Origin: Pisaster brevispinus
Lineage: Eukaryota; Echinodermata; Asteroidea; Forcipulatida; Asteriidae
Assembly (NCBI GenBank): GCA_023634235.1
Contig: JAMKCF010000071.1
Location: forward strand, 408,181 to 472,180
Reading direction: 5' to 3'
DNA: 64,000 bases
In this document: in pieces, positions 12,241-23,029 of the stretch
How the letters are laid out: each line of letters opens with the position of its first letter
How positions within the stretch are numbered: position 1 is the stretch's first letter
The notes under the pieces: generated by a model
Told to the model about the DNA's origin: nothing
Database searches by the model: none
Seen by the model: the letters and a program-made list of their open reading frames with translations, nothing else
Translations under genes and position numbers: made by a program

Positions 12241-12616
12241 CATGACATCATGGCATGGGGAGACTGATGCCATGGCATGAGGAGGCTATCGCCATGGCAT
12301 GAGGAGACTGACATCATGGCACGAGGAGACTGACATGGCACGAGGAAGCTGACGTCATGGCACGAGGAGACTGACATCATGGCACGAGGAGACTGACATC
12401 ATGACACGAGGAGACTGACATCATGGCACGAGGAGACTGGCATCATGGCACGAGGAGACTGACATCATGGCACGAGGAGACTGACGTCATGGCACGAGGA
12501 GACTGACGTCATGGCACGAGGAGACTGACGTCATGGCACTAGGAGACTGACGTCATGGCACGAGGAGACTGACATCATGGCACGAGGAGACTGGCATCAT
12601 GGCACGAGGAGACTGA
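12241..12616. repeat. 22-bp minisatellite abutting the palindrome
   Basis: About 17 tandem units of 22 bp with the consensus 'ggcacgaggagactgacatc' followed by 'at'. The first few units are more diverged (ggcatgaggag...). About five units carry TGACGTCA instead of TGACATCA, so the array contains repeated perfect CRE-type palindromes. The last unit stops exactly where similarity between the two palindrome arms begins. Confidence 0.9.
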
Positions 12617-13189
12617 CACCAAGACAACAACCTCTCTTCCACGTCACTTTTTGGGACATGCAAGTTTTTCGTCAGCCTCAGATGTCGTCTTGAGTTGGGA
12701 TTGTATTATTAACCCTCTTCCAAAGCCAACAGTTTTCAGTGAAAGTCTCATCTTTCTCTTTCCGCAATTCATTTTTCTGTGCTTCAACTGTTGGGGTGCA
12801 CCCTATATATGGTGGCGCCCATCAGTGAATTTGGTTTGAATTGAAATATGTCTGCCTTGTTTATAATTATTCGTTGGCTTGAATCGAAGATGGAAATACG
12901 TTGCTTGAGGTGTGTTTTTCATCAGGATGTGCTGATTTTGTTATTGAAAACATCAGTCCTAGAGCTCTGAACAGTAAGTATTAAGCTTTGTACAGTTATT
13001 TTTGAAGTTAAAATGCAAGTTTTTTCAGTCTCAGATATACTGAGATCAGTCTCTGGAATGATAGCAATATCTGAACACCAAGACAAAGAACTCTCATCTG
13101 TGTAAAATTGAGTAGGGGGCGTGTTGGGGTGGGGGTTGGATATTGCATCATAGACTGTACAAGTCTCGTGAAACAAAGACGAGAAAACA

Positions 13190-13350
13190 ACTCAAAAAAA
13201 GACCATAGTTTTTCTACAAAATTGTATTTTTTTGGAGAGACTTGGGGTGTTACTTTATGGGATAATTAGCAAAAAATGGCTGATCTTCTAAAAAATTTAA
13301 AGAAATGAGAACTTTAAAAAATTGTTTTTTAAAGTATTATTGAATATAAC
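13190..13350 (-). repeat. internally deleted dispersed-repeat copy in left arm
   Basis: This stretch pairs with the right-arm copy of the dispersed repeat at 50800-51035. It lacks two internal blocks of about 90 and 50 bp that the right arm keeps (the parts with 'tttgctgccagttttcatga' and 'ctcttgaaaactaatcaaa'). The right arm therefore preserves the older state here. Confidence 0.5.
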
Positions 13351-14089
13351 ATTTAGCATTGATTGCTATGGGAGATTTATCTTATGTGGTGCATCCTATA
13401 GGGTTAATGTTTTTTGAGAGATCTTGTCTTTAATCTTGAGGAAAAATCCTAAAAATAGTATTTTAAAGAAATATGAAAGATGCAATAGATCAAGTCATAC
13501 AAACTTGCATCAGTGAAGATACCTGCTCATTTTGAGCAAAAAAAGAGAATTTGAAATTTAGCCCCCCAAAAAGATAAAAATAATGTTTATAAAATTTTGA
13601 TCATTTTTTTAGGGTGCAACTCTATGCACTAAAATGATGCAGTAAGTACTGGTGCCTATGGCCAAGACATACAAAATGGCATTAGTGGGAATGCCTGCTC
13701 CATTTCAAACCCTCCCATGGGAGAGACCTCCATAGCATAACATTAACAAATTTGCACAAATATCAACAACAGAACACATAGCAGTTTTTTGAAAAATTAA
13801 ATAATTTTTAAGGTGCGATTTTAAGCTCTAAAAAGATGCATTAGAAACTACTGAACCTTCTTGTTTAACGTTACTCTGGATATTTGTTTTTTGGGGGGTA
13901 TTTTAAGGCTTCCTCTGTGTGTATGGTCACCTTACGTATCTTAAGTCACTATGATTCCACAAGCATACATGAGGCTTCATATGTTTAGGGTCAAGCAAAC
14001 ACATGTTATGAATACATAATTGTATAATTATATAATTAATTATACACTTATATAATTATTCAATTATATATTTCTATAATTAAAGGCAG

Positions 14090-14230
14090 GGTGTACTTTG
14101 GGTTATCAACTTTATCGCACTTTATCGTATTTTTATAGAAATGACACCTTTCGAAGTAATGAGAGAAAGAGGTAACAAAAATTCAGCAAGCGAGGATACT
14201 GGTCTTTGCCAAAACTACACTGCCTTATAT
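14090..14230 (+). mobile_element. short MITE remnant (partner of 49735-50037)
   Basis: The stretch starts with 'ggcagggtgtactttgggtt' next to AT-rich 'ataattat' runs and ends 'ctttgccaaaactacactgcc'. The right arm has the same ends but ~165 bp more in the middle (hairpin-type sequence with 'ttgcaacttcgttgaccaat' on its minus strand). The family resembles the abundant sea-star element beginning 'ggcagtggacactattggta', from memory. An internal deletion in the left copy is the simplest explanation. Confidence 0.5.
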
Positions 14231-15038
14231 AGTTACATAATTAAATAATTATATATCCTATATAATTATTAAATAATTAAATAAATTTATATTGATCTAT
14301 AGCTGTCCCAGAGATTGGATTAAAATTTACTCAATAAAACAAAGTTTAACAGATGTTGTTGCGATTTCTTACTTATTTCAGAATGTCAGGGTTCAGTCCC
14401 AGCAATTATTTGTTTGATACTCCTGTCAGTTCTTCAAACATCTCTCTTCGTGAAAATCTTTGAAATGGAACAAGTTTAATTTAACAACAAACTCTTAGGG
14501 TAACGGAGCCTAGAAACTGAAAGCAAGTCTAACCCTTGACCTAGATTCATCAGGCACGCAACTTTTCAGCTGATCAGCTGATTTCCTCTTTTTTCTTTGG
14601 AAACATTGCCATAGAAAACTGAAAAACACCATACAAATTTAACTGTGGTTGACCAGTTCCTCTTTTTTTACATTCGCAAAGTTGCATGTCTGATTCATAC
14701 AATAGAAACCTACATGCACATGATGCCTTCTTCATTTTAAAGAATAAAAACCTCAGTTAAACTTTTACAATTCGGTCAAAATTCGAAAGAATCAAAAGAG
14801 GTAAGTCTATTTTTCTGAGAAAAAAAGTGGGTCTGCAGATTTTTGTACGGGAATATTTAGTTTCATTACTGACTTTCAATGATAGTCCATTCGGCGTTTA
14901 ATCTGACACTTTGACTGACAAAAATTCCTACTACAGAAGACCAATAAGTTGTTGAAATCCTGTTACGCCATGTTTCAAATTCGTCTGAAAAAAAGTCAGG
15001 AATGAACCAGAACATCCCCGTATAAAAAAGGATGATAC

Positions 15039-15957
15039 TGTGACAAGTATAAAGTAATACCCCCCTCCCCCACTTAAATAATTTCCTTAGACATTCAATT
15101 TCCTTTTTAATGAATATTCATATCGTCGGGCGCCACCAACGGCGACCCCCTCCGTCATTATTCTCTGCGTCGAAGACGAACCAACATGATTGTAATTTCT
15201 CTTCGTCTTCTTTACAGGTAAAACAACCTTCTATTATTTTATTTTACTTTACTACCACTGCTCAGATTATCAACTAGTGCTCAATACTTTTGTCTCTTTC
15301 CATACCTAAACTTAACTTGACAGAGTTTGGTCAAATGTGTTATTTCCGTTGTTTAACTAGACGTATACCGTAATACATCGTAATGCTACTTGATTGTTGT
15401 AGTAGAAGTGACACGAAGGTTTATGCTGTATAAATACTTATTGCCTTTGAGTTATAATTTTCCGATTTAAATATCTAAGTCAATTGAGGTGCAAGACAAC
15501 CTTCGATTAGTTATTTTTAAGGTTTAGAAAGGTTCTAGAAAATTAATTCGTTTGAAGGGTGCGGTCGCAAGATGGCGACCGACCAGGAGTTTAGGCGGGA
15601 AACACAGTCTTTATTTAAGAGTTAAATAGTTAAGTTATTTCCTATGGAGCACATAATGTTTTTAAGTGTCGATGTTCCTTTCACTAGTACAATTTATAAG
15701 TGAACACACGGGATTTAAAATCAATCAATCGTTCATGGTATATTCTTTTAATAGATTGGTTCATTCCGTAATAGTGTAGTTATTTAATTTGTAAATAGTA
15801 CTTTAATTCATTTTAGCCTCCGTGATTATTCTCTGCGTCGAAGACGAACCAACATGATTGTAATTTCTCTTCGTCTTCTTTACAGAATAAACGTAATACC
15901 AGCCGTCAGATTCTCCTCGTATCCCTCATTTATTGGCCTCAAAGTCTGAGTGTCACA
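15039..15957 (+). mobile_element. solo LTR, left arm only, 4-bp target duplication
   Basis: 919 bp beginning TGTGACAAGTATAAAG and ending GAGTGTCACA (6-7 bp terminal inverted repeat, TG...CA), flanked by ATAC on both sides (15035-15038 and 15958-15961). The right arm shows the uninterrupted site with a single GTAT at 48935-48938. There is no internal retrotransposon coding region, so this is a solo LTR or a short non-autonomous element. It contains two 69-bp direct repeats (15149-15217 and 15817-15885, about one mismatch). The first is followed by gtaaaac and the second by AATAAA. A related element lies at 62885-63637. Orientation is set by the AATAAA placement. Confidence 0.85.
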
Positions 15958-18189
15958 ATACCATCGGATATTTTTGGATATTGACAAATTTTGCCACGGA
16001 AGCTTAGGTTATCGAATACAATGGCAGTTTACTAACTTTAACTGTTAGGCATTGCCATCGGTGAGTGACAGGAGTGTGCCCCTCCCACAAAGCGGAGACA
16101 GTTTGTCTGGCTTGGGGGGGGGGGGTGGCCTTGCACAACCAGCCCACGAGACATGAAAAGACAAGCATATACATGTACAGAGAACAGACAACTGAGCAGA
16201 TTGTTCCACTTATCAGAGGGTTAGATCTGGGTAGTTCTGTGTTTATGTGCAGCGGTGTAGAAGATTTTGTGTACAAAAACAAATTTCACTGCCCATAAAA
16301 AAAATACACAGCTCTGGGAACTGACCCCATCTTAGATATGTGGAATGGTCCTGTCTGGTATATCCTGGATGATCAAGTCTCTCGGGGCTTTGCAAGTGAA
16401 ACAAAAAAGAAACATTTAAAATTTGTCTATAAGACTCTATCTTTTACAAAATAAGTACATCACAAAAAATTAAGCCGCTATGATTTAATTAAGCCGCTAT
16501 GATTTCAGAAGCAGACATGAGGCTTTTATGAAGGGTCAATCATTCACATTGTCTTGAGTCAATAGATTATTAATCATCCATGAGGCTTCATCCGATGTCG
16601 AGTCAAGGATACACAGGGGGGGGGGGTAAGTCATTATGATTCCACAAAGTGAAATTTCGTAACTCAAACGAGGTTTAATTTTGGTTTTCTTTATTCTCAA
16701 AGTTTAATTTACGACATCGTGAATACAATTTGTGGTAATTAATATTTTTTTCCAATTGATTTAAGTTACTTTACTCATTATAGTGTTTATAATTATTTTC
16801 TCAAAAAATTACTTTTTTTAAAGTAACTTGCATAGCCCCCCGCCCCCCCCCCCTCCCTCCCTCCCTCCCTCCCTCCGCTTACCTTACCGTTTGGGCCTAT
16901 TAAAAAAATATTAAAAATCAAGGTGAATTTGTTTGTTCTTGTATATTTTCTTTCTCATCATTCTTCTATAAATAGGCCCTAAATGTTCCCATTTTTAAGT
17001 TGGGATTTGCAAACTTTTGAGTCACAGTGTTCTATGCGTACACTCAGAATGCTTTTTCTCCAGACTTTTGGCTTTGCCCTTTTTTCTTCTTTTTCCCCCT
17101 TTTTTTTCCCTTCTTTTTTTTAAATTATATTTGAGCAGGATGACTATGTTGGAAGGATTAGCTAGACAGTAGACCCTAGTGAAAGATGTAAGAGATTGTG
17201 ATGTTCTTGCTGAGTTGTGTAATCAAAGGGTGTTGTTCAAAGAAAAGGTTGATTGAGCAGAAGTGGTATAAACTTCACAAAGAGACACATGTGGGCTCAT
17301 CTTAAAATAAATGTTGCTTGAATTGATTGTATTTAGTAAAAGGGTCTATCTGTAATGCTTTGGGCAATTTAAAAGTGATTGGGTTCTCCACAAAAGTGTA
17401 TTACACGCTAAAATCAAACTGTTAATCAATAATTAAGTCATGGTGTCCGAGTGTGAGCATTTTGTTGACGGTGTCACGCAGGGTTAATGGCCGAAAAACA
17501 AAAATGATAATAAGTGGCTTAACCTATAAGAATCAGAGTGAAAGATGACATCCGTGGAGCAAGGGTGGTCCCCCTGTTCTGGTCAGTACTGGGGGAGTTG
17601 AAGAATGTTTAGTGTGTTTATGTTTTGGCCTTCAAATGACTGCTTGTGGGGCAATACCTATTGACACGTAGGCCTATCTAATTATTGGAGAAGACTATAT
17701 GACTTGTGATTCGTACAATTTTCCTTTCGACAGTGTTTTGCATTAAATTTTGTTCGTTTACACGACTCAAAAACAACAATGACATCGACTTCGGAAGTGT
17801 ACAATTTACCTCCGTGATATGCTGTGACAATGTCGTAGGCCTACTGCCAGAAGGCTATCCAGTTTGTAACCATATTCGCAATATAAGCGCTTCTTTGCCC
17901 CATTTAATAGTAATAGTACATATACATAATTAAATAAATGGGGTAAATAGTTATATTATTTGTTCGAATAATAAAGTTTGTGTCATAAAGTTGTATTAAC
18001 AGAATACCAAATATAATATAGGCCTACATATAATTTTTTGACAGACACTTCTTCCTTCAATGGTTCCTTACCCCCAACATAGTTGATACATTAAAATAAA
18101 GTAGACCAGTGGAGTAAGAAAAATGGGCAGGAGATAACATTTAAGTTTTTTCAGTTTTCTTGTAGGCCTACCCCTTGTCTCTATATTTA

Positions 18190-18440
18190 TTATCACCGAT
18201 ATAAAATTAGCGACACCGATAGCGCACACAATGCCTGTGGGTGTGCCGCTGTACTAACACCACTCGCACCGCATGCTGCGCTCCAAGGCCAGGGTCCTGT
18301 CCCACCAGTACGTGTAATAACGCTTTCCGTAGTTTACCTTATTTAAAATGCACGACCTCTGCAGAAACGGACCAATCAGAACGCTTTTTTGTGGCCCCAT
18401 AGCTAGCGTGTGGTATGAAAAAAAAATCGCCCCCGTTAAT
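18190..18440 (+). promoter_or_regulatory. putative gene A promoter region (left)
   Basis: This less AT-rich stretch lies 110-350 bp upstream of the gene A start codon. It contains a CCAAT box (18372-18376 within gaccaatcagaacg) and the sequence 'ccagtacgtgtaataacgct'. Nearly the same sequence precedes gene A in the right arm (45820-46045, minus) and occurs a third time at 47770-48010. No TATA box is evident. Promoter function is inferred from position. Confidence 0.4.
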
Positions 18441-18544
18441 AGTTTTGGTTTGTTTATGAAGTGCGCCCTCCCTAGGTCATATTAATACAGTTTACATGAA
18501 GGGAGTTTTGATTTCAATTTCGTGTCCCTAATATCTACCTAGAA

Positions 18545-18628
18545 ATGTTCCCTTTGACACAAACTATGACGCTGTACGGATTATCTGGCTGTTCATACAA
18601 GGCAGGAGACTCACTGGATTTTATAAAG
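18545..18628 (+). CDS. gene A first exon (left copy), unidentified
   Basis: An ATG opens 28 codons reading MFPLTQTMTLYGLSGCSYKA then GDSLDFIK, ending at a good donor (aaag|gtacgtttt) in phase 0. The 84 bp are identical in the other arm at 45612-45695. A second in-frame ATG (MTLYGLSG) is eight codons in. The upstream CCAAT-containing region fits a transcription start. No family is recognised. The next exon is uncertain: the segment 18718-18790 follows a plausible acceptor and is cysteine-rich in phase 0, but I cannot show that it is used. Confidence 0.5.
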
Positions 18629-19019
18629 GTACGTTTTAGATAGATAAATAGGCAGATGTGTCGGGTTTTCTATTTGTGTAACCATGGATGTACATGTTCT
18701 GTTAACCTTAGTTTAGATGAGCTCAATATCGTGCCAATGTAAACATACCGTTGATCCGTACCGTACTTGTAATTGTAGTTATGTCATGAGGTATAGTCTG
18801 TATGCCATGACCACTCATCCCTTTCTCTTGGCTTTAGCAACCATGGTATGGACAAGTTACTGTCTGTCGCCACATACCAAAGGCAAGTTAAGAGTGAGTG
18901 ACTGACATTGACTATTATAGGGGATAGGCTAGTAGTAGCTAGTAGTACAGTATCTACATGTACACTGCAGTAACCACCACCACTAGTGTACATGTACTTA
19001 TACAAACAGCTGATGCTTC

Positions 19020-19155
19020 TACTAGAGTTACGTGTATGGTTAAAACAGGAGTCTCGAGGTGATCCTTGGCATGTTCTATTTTCCGGAGGCAAAGTCTCAA
19101 GAAAACACTCGCTCCAGGCTTCACAGAGGGAGTCATAGTTTTAACCATACTACTA
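19020..19155. mobile_element. possible small MITE with 13-bp inverted ends
   Basis: 'gtatggttaaaac' (about 19032) and its exact reverse complement 'gttttaaccatac' (about 19138) bracket ~120 bp in the intron of gene A. The right arm has the same pair, with a longer 'tac/tag' microsatellite beside it. A continuous minus-strand frame through the region (18954-19208) is conserved in both arms, but it looks accidental. No clear target duplication was seen. Confidence 0.35.
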
Positions 19156-19898
19156 GGAGTAAAAGCTGTCAATATTTGTTTTATGGTGTCAAGATGTCTA
19201 GGTACCACATAGCTGCATTTGCTCTGGGTATAGTACTTTGGCTTCTATAGGATAGTGCATTCGTTGCTACGGGAATAGTACATTGTTTGCTGCAAGTTCA
19301 CAATCAAAAGGCAGAATCTTTGTAAGGGGTGCTATAATACAATAGATTGAAAGTGACACAGAAGTTTTTGGCTTAATGCAGTAGAATTTGTTTTATGGTT
19401 ATGGGAAAGTTGTTGGTGAGCAGTGTCTTATTTTGTTTATTTTAAGATTGCTCTTAAAATGACATGAAGGGCCTACATCATTGTTGATTTACAGACATCC
19501 TAGCCATCCAGCATGGCTATGCTTGCTTACCAACAACATAGATAGTTTGAATCAATGATTAGACTACATCTTTTCTCAGTGATCTGTCCAAAGAAAGTCA
19601 TTTAAAAAAATGGGATACAAACCACTAATACATTTTCACTTAAGTCAAAAAGATAATCATATTTTGGCGTAAGATTGTATTTGTAGTCATAATGAGTGAA
19701 AATATTGGGGGTGGACTAAGCATCTTTCCTTTTATTAAATAAAATGACTTTCTGTGGGGTAATCGTTGAGTGAAAAAAGAGCTGGTCGTTTTTGAAAAGC
19801 TTTTGATTTTGGATACTTACAGGCCTACTTGATCTCGGCTTGTGCTCTTATTATTTTTGTTCATGACTTTTCAATCTCTTTTTGACATTTCTCTGCAG

Positions 19899-20155
19899 TT
19901 GTATTTGTGTGATTGAATTCCAAACAAGCCCGGTCTGTGCTAACATCTGTGAAAGCCAACTCTACCATCGAGGGTCTCAGAGTGAAGTTGATGGAAAAAC
20001 AGAGTCACACTACTTTGAGGAGCTCACCTGTTAGTGATGAAGCTGTGAGATGAGGCAGAAGTTGATCAAGAGCGGAGACACCTCAGAATAGAACCAGTTG
20101 ATGGAGAGACATCCCCAGAGGTGGAGGACGACAAGGTGTGCACCATGTTTTACAG
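19899..20155 (+). pseudogene. gene A middle exon (left copy), frame-shifted
   Basis: The borders are strong: ttctctgcag before 19899 and tttacag|gtaaaa after 20155. Two coding-like stretches follow each other in different frames. One reads SVKANSTIEGLRVKLMEKQS up to SPVSDEAV; the other starts EAEVDQERRHLRIEP and continues with GETSPEVEDDK and VCTMFY. They are separated by 'agatgag' near 20045, a one-base frame change. The right copy (44087-44343) has exactly the same length, about six substitutions and the same shift. Either both copies inherited a broken exon or a cryptic splice joins the frames. The function is unknown; composition is charged, like a linker or coiled region. Confidence 0.4.
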
Positions 20156-20199
20156 GTAAAAAACTTTTTATTTTCTCTTTTTGGAAATGTATGTATTCT

Positions 20200-20500
20200 C
20201 TCCTTAGACGTAGGGTACACTTTGGGTAATTATGAAAGATCAGTATCCTCCCTTGGCATATCCCAACACATGCATAAAATATGCATAAAAGTTTGGCTCA
20301 ATTGGTCATTGAAGTTGCATGAAAATAATGAAAGAAAAAACACCCTTGTTGCATAGAATTGTGTGCTTTCAGATGCCTGAGAAAGGCTTCATGTCTGAAG
20401 TCTTTCTCAGATTCAAATTTTGGGGGTGAAAATTATCTCTTACTCTAAAACTACACTAGTTCAGAGGGAGTAGTTTCTCACAATGTGTTATCAACAACTC
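20200..20500 (+). mobile_element. degenerate palindromic MITE in gene A intron
   Basis: The segment begins 'agggtacactttgggtaatt' and contains 'ggctcaattggtcattgaag', 'aagaaaaaacacccttgttg', 'tcagatgcctgagaaaggct' and 'ttctcacaatgtgttatcaa'. Its order matches, from memory, a very abundant sea-star hairpin MITE. Here it is degenerate and runs into the tandem array at 20500-21060. The right-arm partner is at about 43740-44040. Confidence 0.5.
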
Positions 20501-21065
20501 TTTAGTGCTCCTTAACCCAAACAATAACCCTTACCAAAGTAAGTTTTTAAAGTCATTACTTTACCATCGAGGGTCTCAGAGTGAAGTTGATGGAAAAACA
20601 GAGTCACACTACTTTGATCAAAAGCCCTTACCTTAACCCTTACCAACTCCAAGTAAGTTTTAATGCTCATTTATTTAAAACTTTTCATTAAAAACCCTAA
20701 CCTTAACTCCAACCTTAACCCTAACTCTTACCAAGTAAGTGTTGATGCTCATTATTAATTGAAAGATTTTAATCAACAACTTTAACTCTTACCTTAAGTA
20801 AGTTTTTAAGCTCATTACTAATTAATTGATTTTGATTAACAACTTTAACCCTTACCCTACTAAGAAAGTGTTTATGCTCATTATTAATTAAAAAGATTTT
20901 GATCAACAACTTGAACCTTGCCCTACAAAGTAAGTTTTTATGCTCATTAATCTAAAAAATTTGATCAAAAACCCTAACTCCAACCCTAAACCTAATCCTT
21001 ACCAGTTAAGTTTGTATGCTGATTAGTTTAAAACTTGCGATAACAAAACCTAACCCTAACACTTG
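20500..21065 (+). repeat. tandem expansion of MITE-internal unit
   Basis: About seven or eight irregular units of 70-80 bp built on 'aagtaagtttttatgctcat', 'taattaaaaagattttgatc' and 'aacaactttaacccttacc'. The motif is the kind found inside the preceding MITE, so the array looks like local amplification of that element. A 53-bp piece of the gene A exon (20565-20617) is embedded in it. The right arm has the same array at 43115-43690. Runs such as 'aaccctaacc' make it look telomere-like, but the unit is far longer than six bases. Confidence 0.6.
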
Positions 21066-22448
21066 ACAATTTTTGCTCCGTTACCTTCTTTTGTTTTCTT
21101 TTGAGAACCATATCTCTCCTCTCTCTAGTACTTTTGATCAAAATTTGAACATGCTTTAATTTTTTTCATAAGAAGGTATTTTTATAAACAAACCATCAAC
21201 AGGTTGTTTTTTTTATAAATCGTCAACAGTTTTCTTACAAAATTCAGTATTTCAAGTTTAATATTTATTCAGAATTTAGGAGACAGCCCGCAATGCATCC
21301 GGGTGTCTTTTGGACTCCCTATTTTATTTTTGGACGGCCTGAAAAACTGTCGGACTCCTTTAAGACGCCCTGTTTATTTGGCCAAGTAATTTTTTCGTAC
21401 ATATAGGAGGGGGGGGGGGGTTGGAAATTACATCTGAATACCAGTGTTGTAACTACGCTAATCTAGCTGGTCAGCACTAACCAGTTCTTTTAAAAGCCAA
21501 TTCAAGCAATGTTACAACTTTGCTGACCGGTACTTTTTTGCCGACAATGACAAAACCGCAAGCCAGCAACAAATTCATGTGCGCTTCCATGAGTATTTGA
21601 AATAGAATGACAGAAACGAATCTTTAAATAAGAAAAAAAGAAATTATGTGTGCACAAAAACGAAATTTAATGAATTAATAGCTAAAAAGAAAACCTAGTT
21701 TGAGTGGATGAGGGAAAAATGCGTGAATATAAATGCGTGTTAATAAAATGGAATGATTTTGTTTTGTTGTTGCTGAAGATGGCCGAGAAAATCTAAGGTT
21801 AGCCAGACATTCTCCAGCCCTGTCTTCGGAGAATGATTGACACTCCTATTGAGATGCTAATACGTCTTATCTTAATCCTCTGCATTATTTTTTTTTTTTT
21901 TTACAATTGTTTCACTTAAAAGGCAAGCCACTGTGCTGAGTCTGTGGTTTTATGACCTGGTTTCGTGACCGTTCGGAGTGGGTGGGTGTTGCATTCTATT
22001 AAACCTGGAGAGTGTGTTGACATCTGCGGGCTTATAGCTTTGATTGGAATGGTAGAAACAGTTAACTGGAAATCGCAAGTTTCGTTTAACTGTTTGGGAA
22101 ATAAGCCTAGGTGCAAAACATAAATAAATTGGAAAGGAATATTATTGTAGCAAGAACAACCAGTCTGTGTGATAACATAAAGGTTCCTTTGACATCCAAG
22201 GATTTTATGTTTTAGTTGGAACAGTGTTCATGTGTACAAACCATTCCTACTGACAGGAAAAACATAAAAAGACTTGAATGAAATCAAAGTATGATTCTGG
22301 AGTCAATAACAATATAGCGTCCAGTTACAGAATGAAAACCCATTATAATGATGTTTGTGAAAACCATAATCATTTTGCTGATCCCTTTTCGCAATCTTTT
22401 CTGGATAATGAATTAATGAATTAATATTATTTATTCTTGTTTGTACAG

Positions 22449-22574
22449 GAAAATCAAGATCGTGCTCACGGGGAGCTTTGGAATCTACAAGAAGAAAAGA
22501 TTGCCGCTTTGCACCCATCTATAAAATGCAACAAGCCTTGCAAAATGATATTTTGCAGTAGTGAATTCAGTTGA
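22449..22574 (+). CDS. gene A candidate terminal exon (left copy)
   Basis: An acceptor (ttcttgtttgtacag) precedes 41 open codons reading ENQDRAHGELWNLQEEKIAA and then LHPSIKCNKPCK before a TGA. This frame is not the phase (2) left by the exon at 19899-20155. In that phase the reading would be KIKIVLTGSFGIYKKKR and a stop 24 codons in. Substitutions between arms do not decide between the frames. The right copy (41623-41736) carries one extra A in the 'tgcaaaaatg' run, which shifts the end of the first frame. It is a real exon by its borders and conservation, with unknown product. Confidence 0.35.
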   Translation, partial: ENQDRAHGELWNLQEEKIAALHPSIKCNKPCKMIFCSSEFS

Positions 22575-22839
22575 AAAGCAGATCCTCTGCAGAATAGATA
22601 CCATGAACAATGTAGCAGTCATGTTGATGATAACACAGATGGAACACCTGACAATAACAAAGATAGAACACCAGACATTCTGCACCAGACTGTTCCTAGG
22701 ATACATACTTGCTCTGTAGAACTTTGATAACATCGTGAAGAATTTTTAGACAATAAGTCTGGGTTCCACTTGATATTGGGTATGTGGTTCTGGATGTAAA
22801 AGGATTCAAGTTCTGTGGGCTATGTATTAAGTTCTTATG

Positions 22840-23010
22840 TAATTAATTAATTGTTTTATATCTTTCTTTCTTTTTTTTAATTTATTTAGTTATGTATTTA
22901 ATTATTTATTTATTTATGTATCTAATTTTTAAAAATGTATTTATGTATTTATTCATTTTTTTTAAATTTATTTATTGATTAATTTATTTAATTTTCTTAT
23001 ACATAATTGT
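22840..23010. repeat. TTTA/TTTAT simple-sequence region (left)
   Basis: Interrupted tttatttatttatgtatt repeats, about 170 bp. The right arm has the partner at about 41175-41335. Confidence 0.7.
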
Positions 23011-23029
23011 TCGGCAAAAAATAACTTCT

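Noticed and set aside
12922..13176. 84-codon frame mirrored at 51053-51337
   Set aside because: Mirrored only because of the palindrome; no supported splice borders or recognisable protein.
18954..19208. 84-codon minus-strand frame conserved in both arms
   Set aside because: Conservation simply reflects the arm identity; no start context or splice sites, and an in-frame microsatellite differs.
20500..21065. Interstitial telomere (aaccctaac motifs)
   Set aside because: The period is 70-80 bp and the six-base motif is irregular; it derives from the adjoining MITE.
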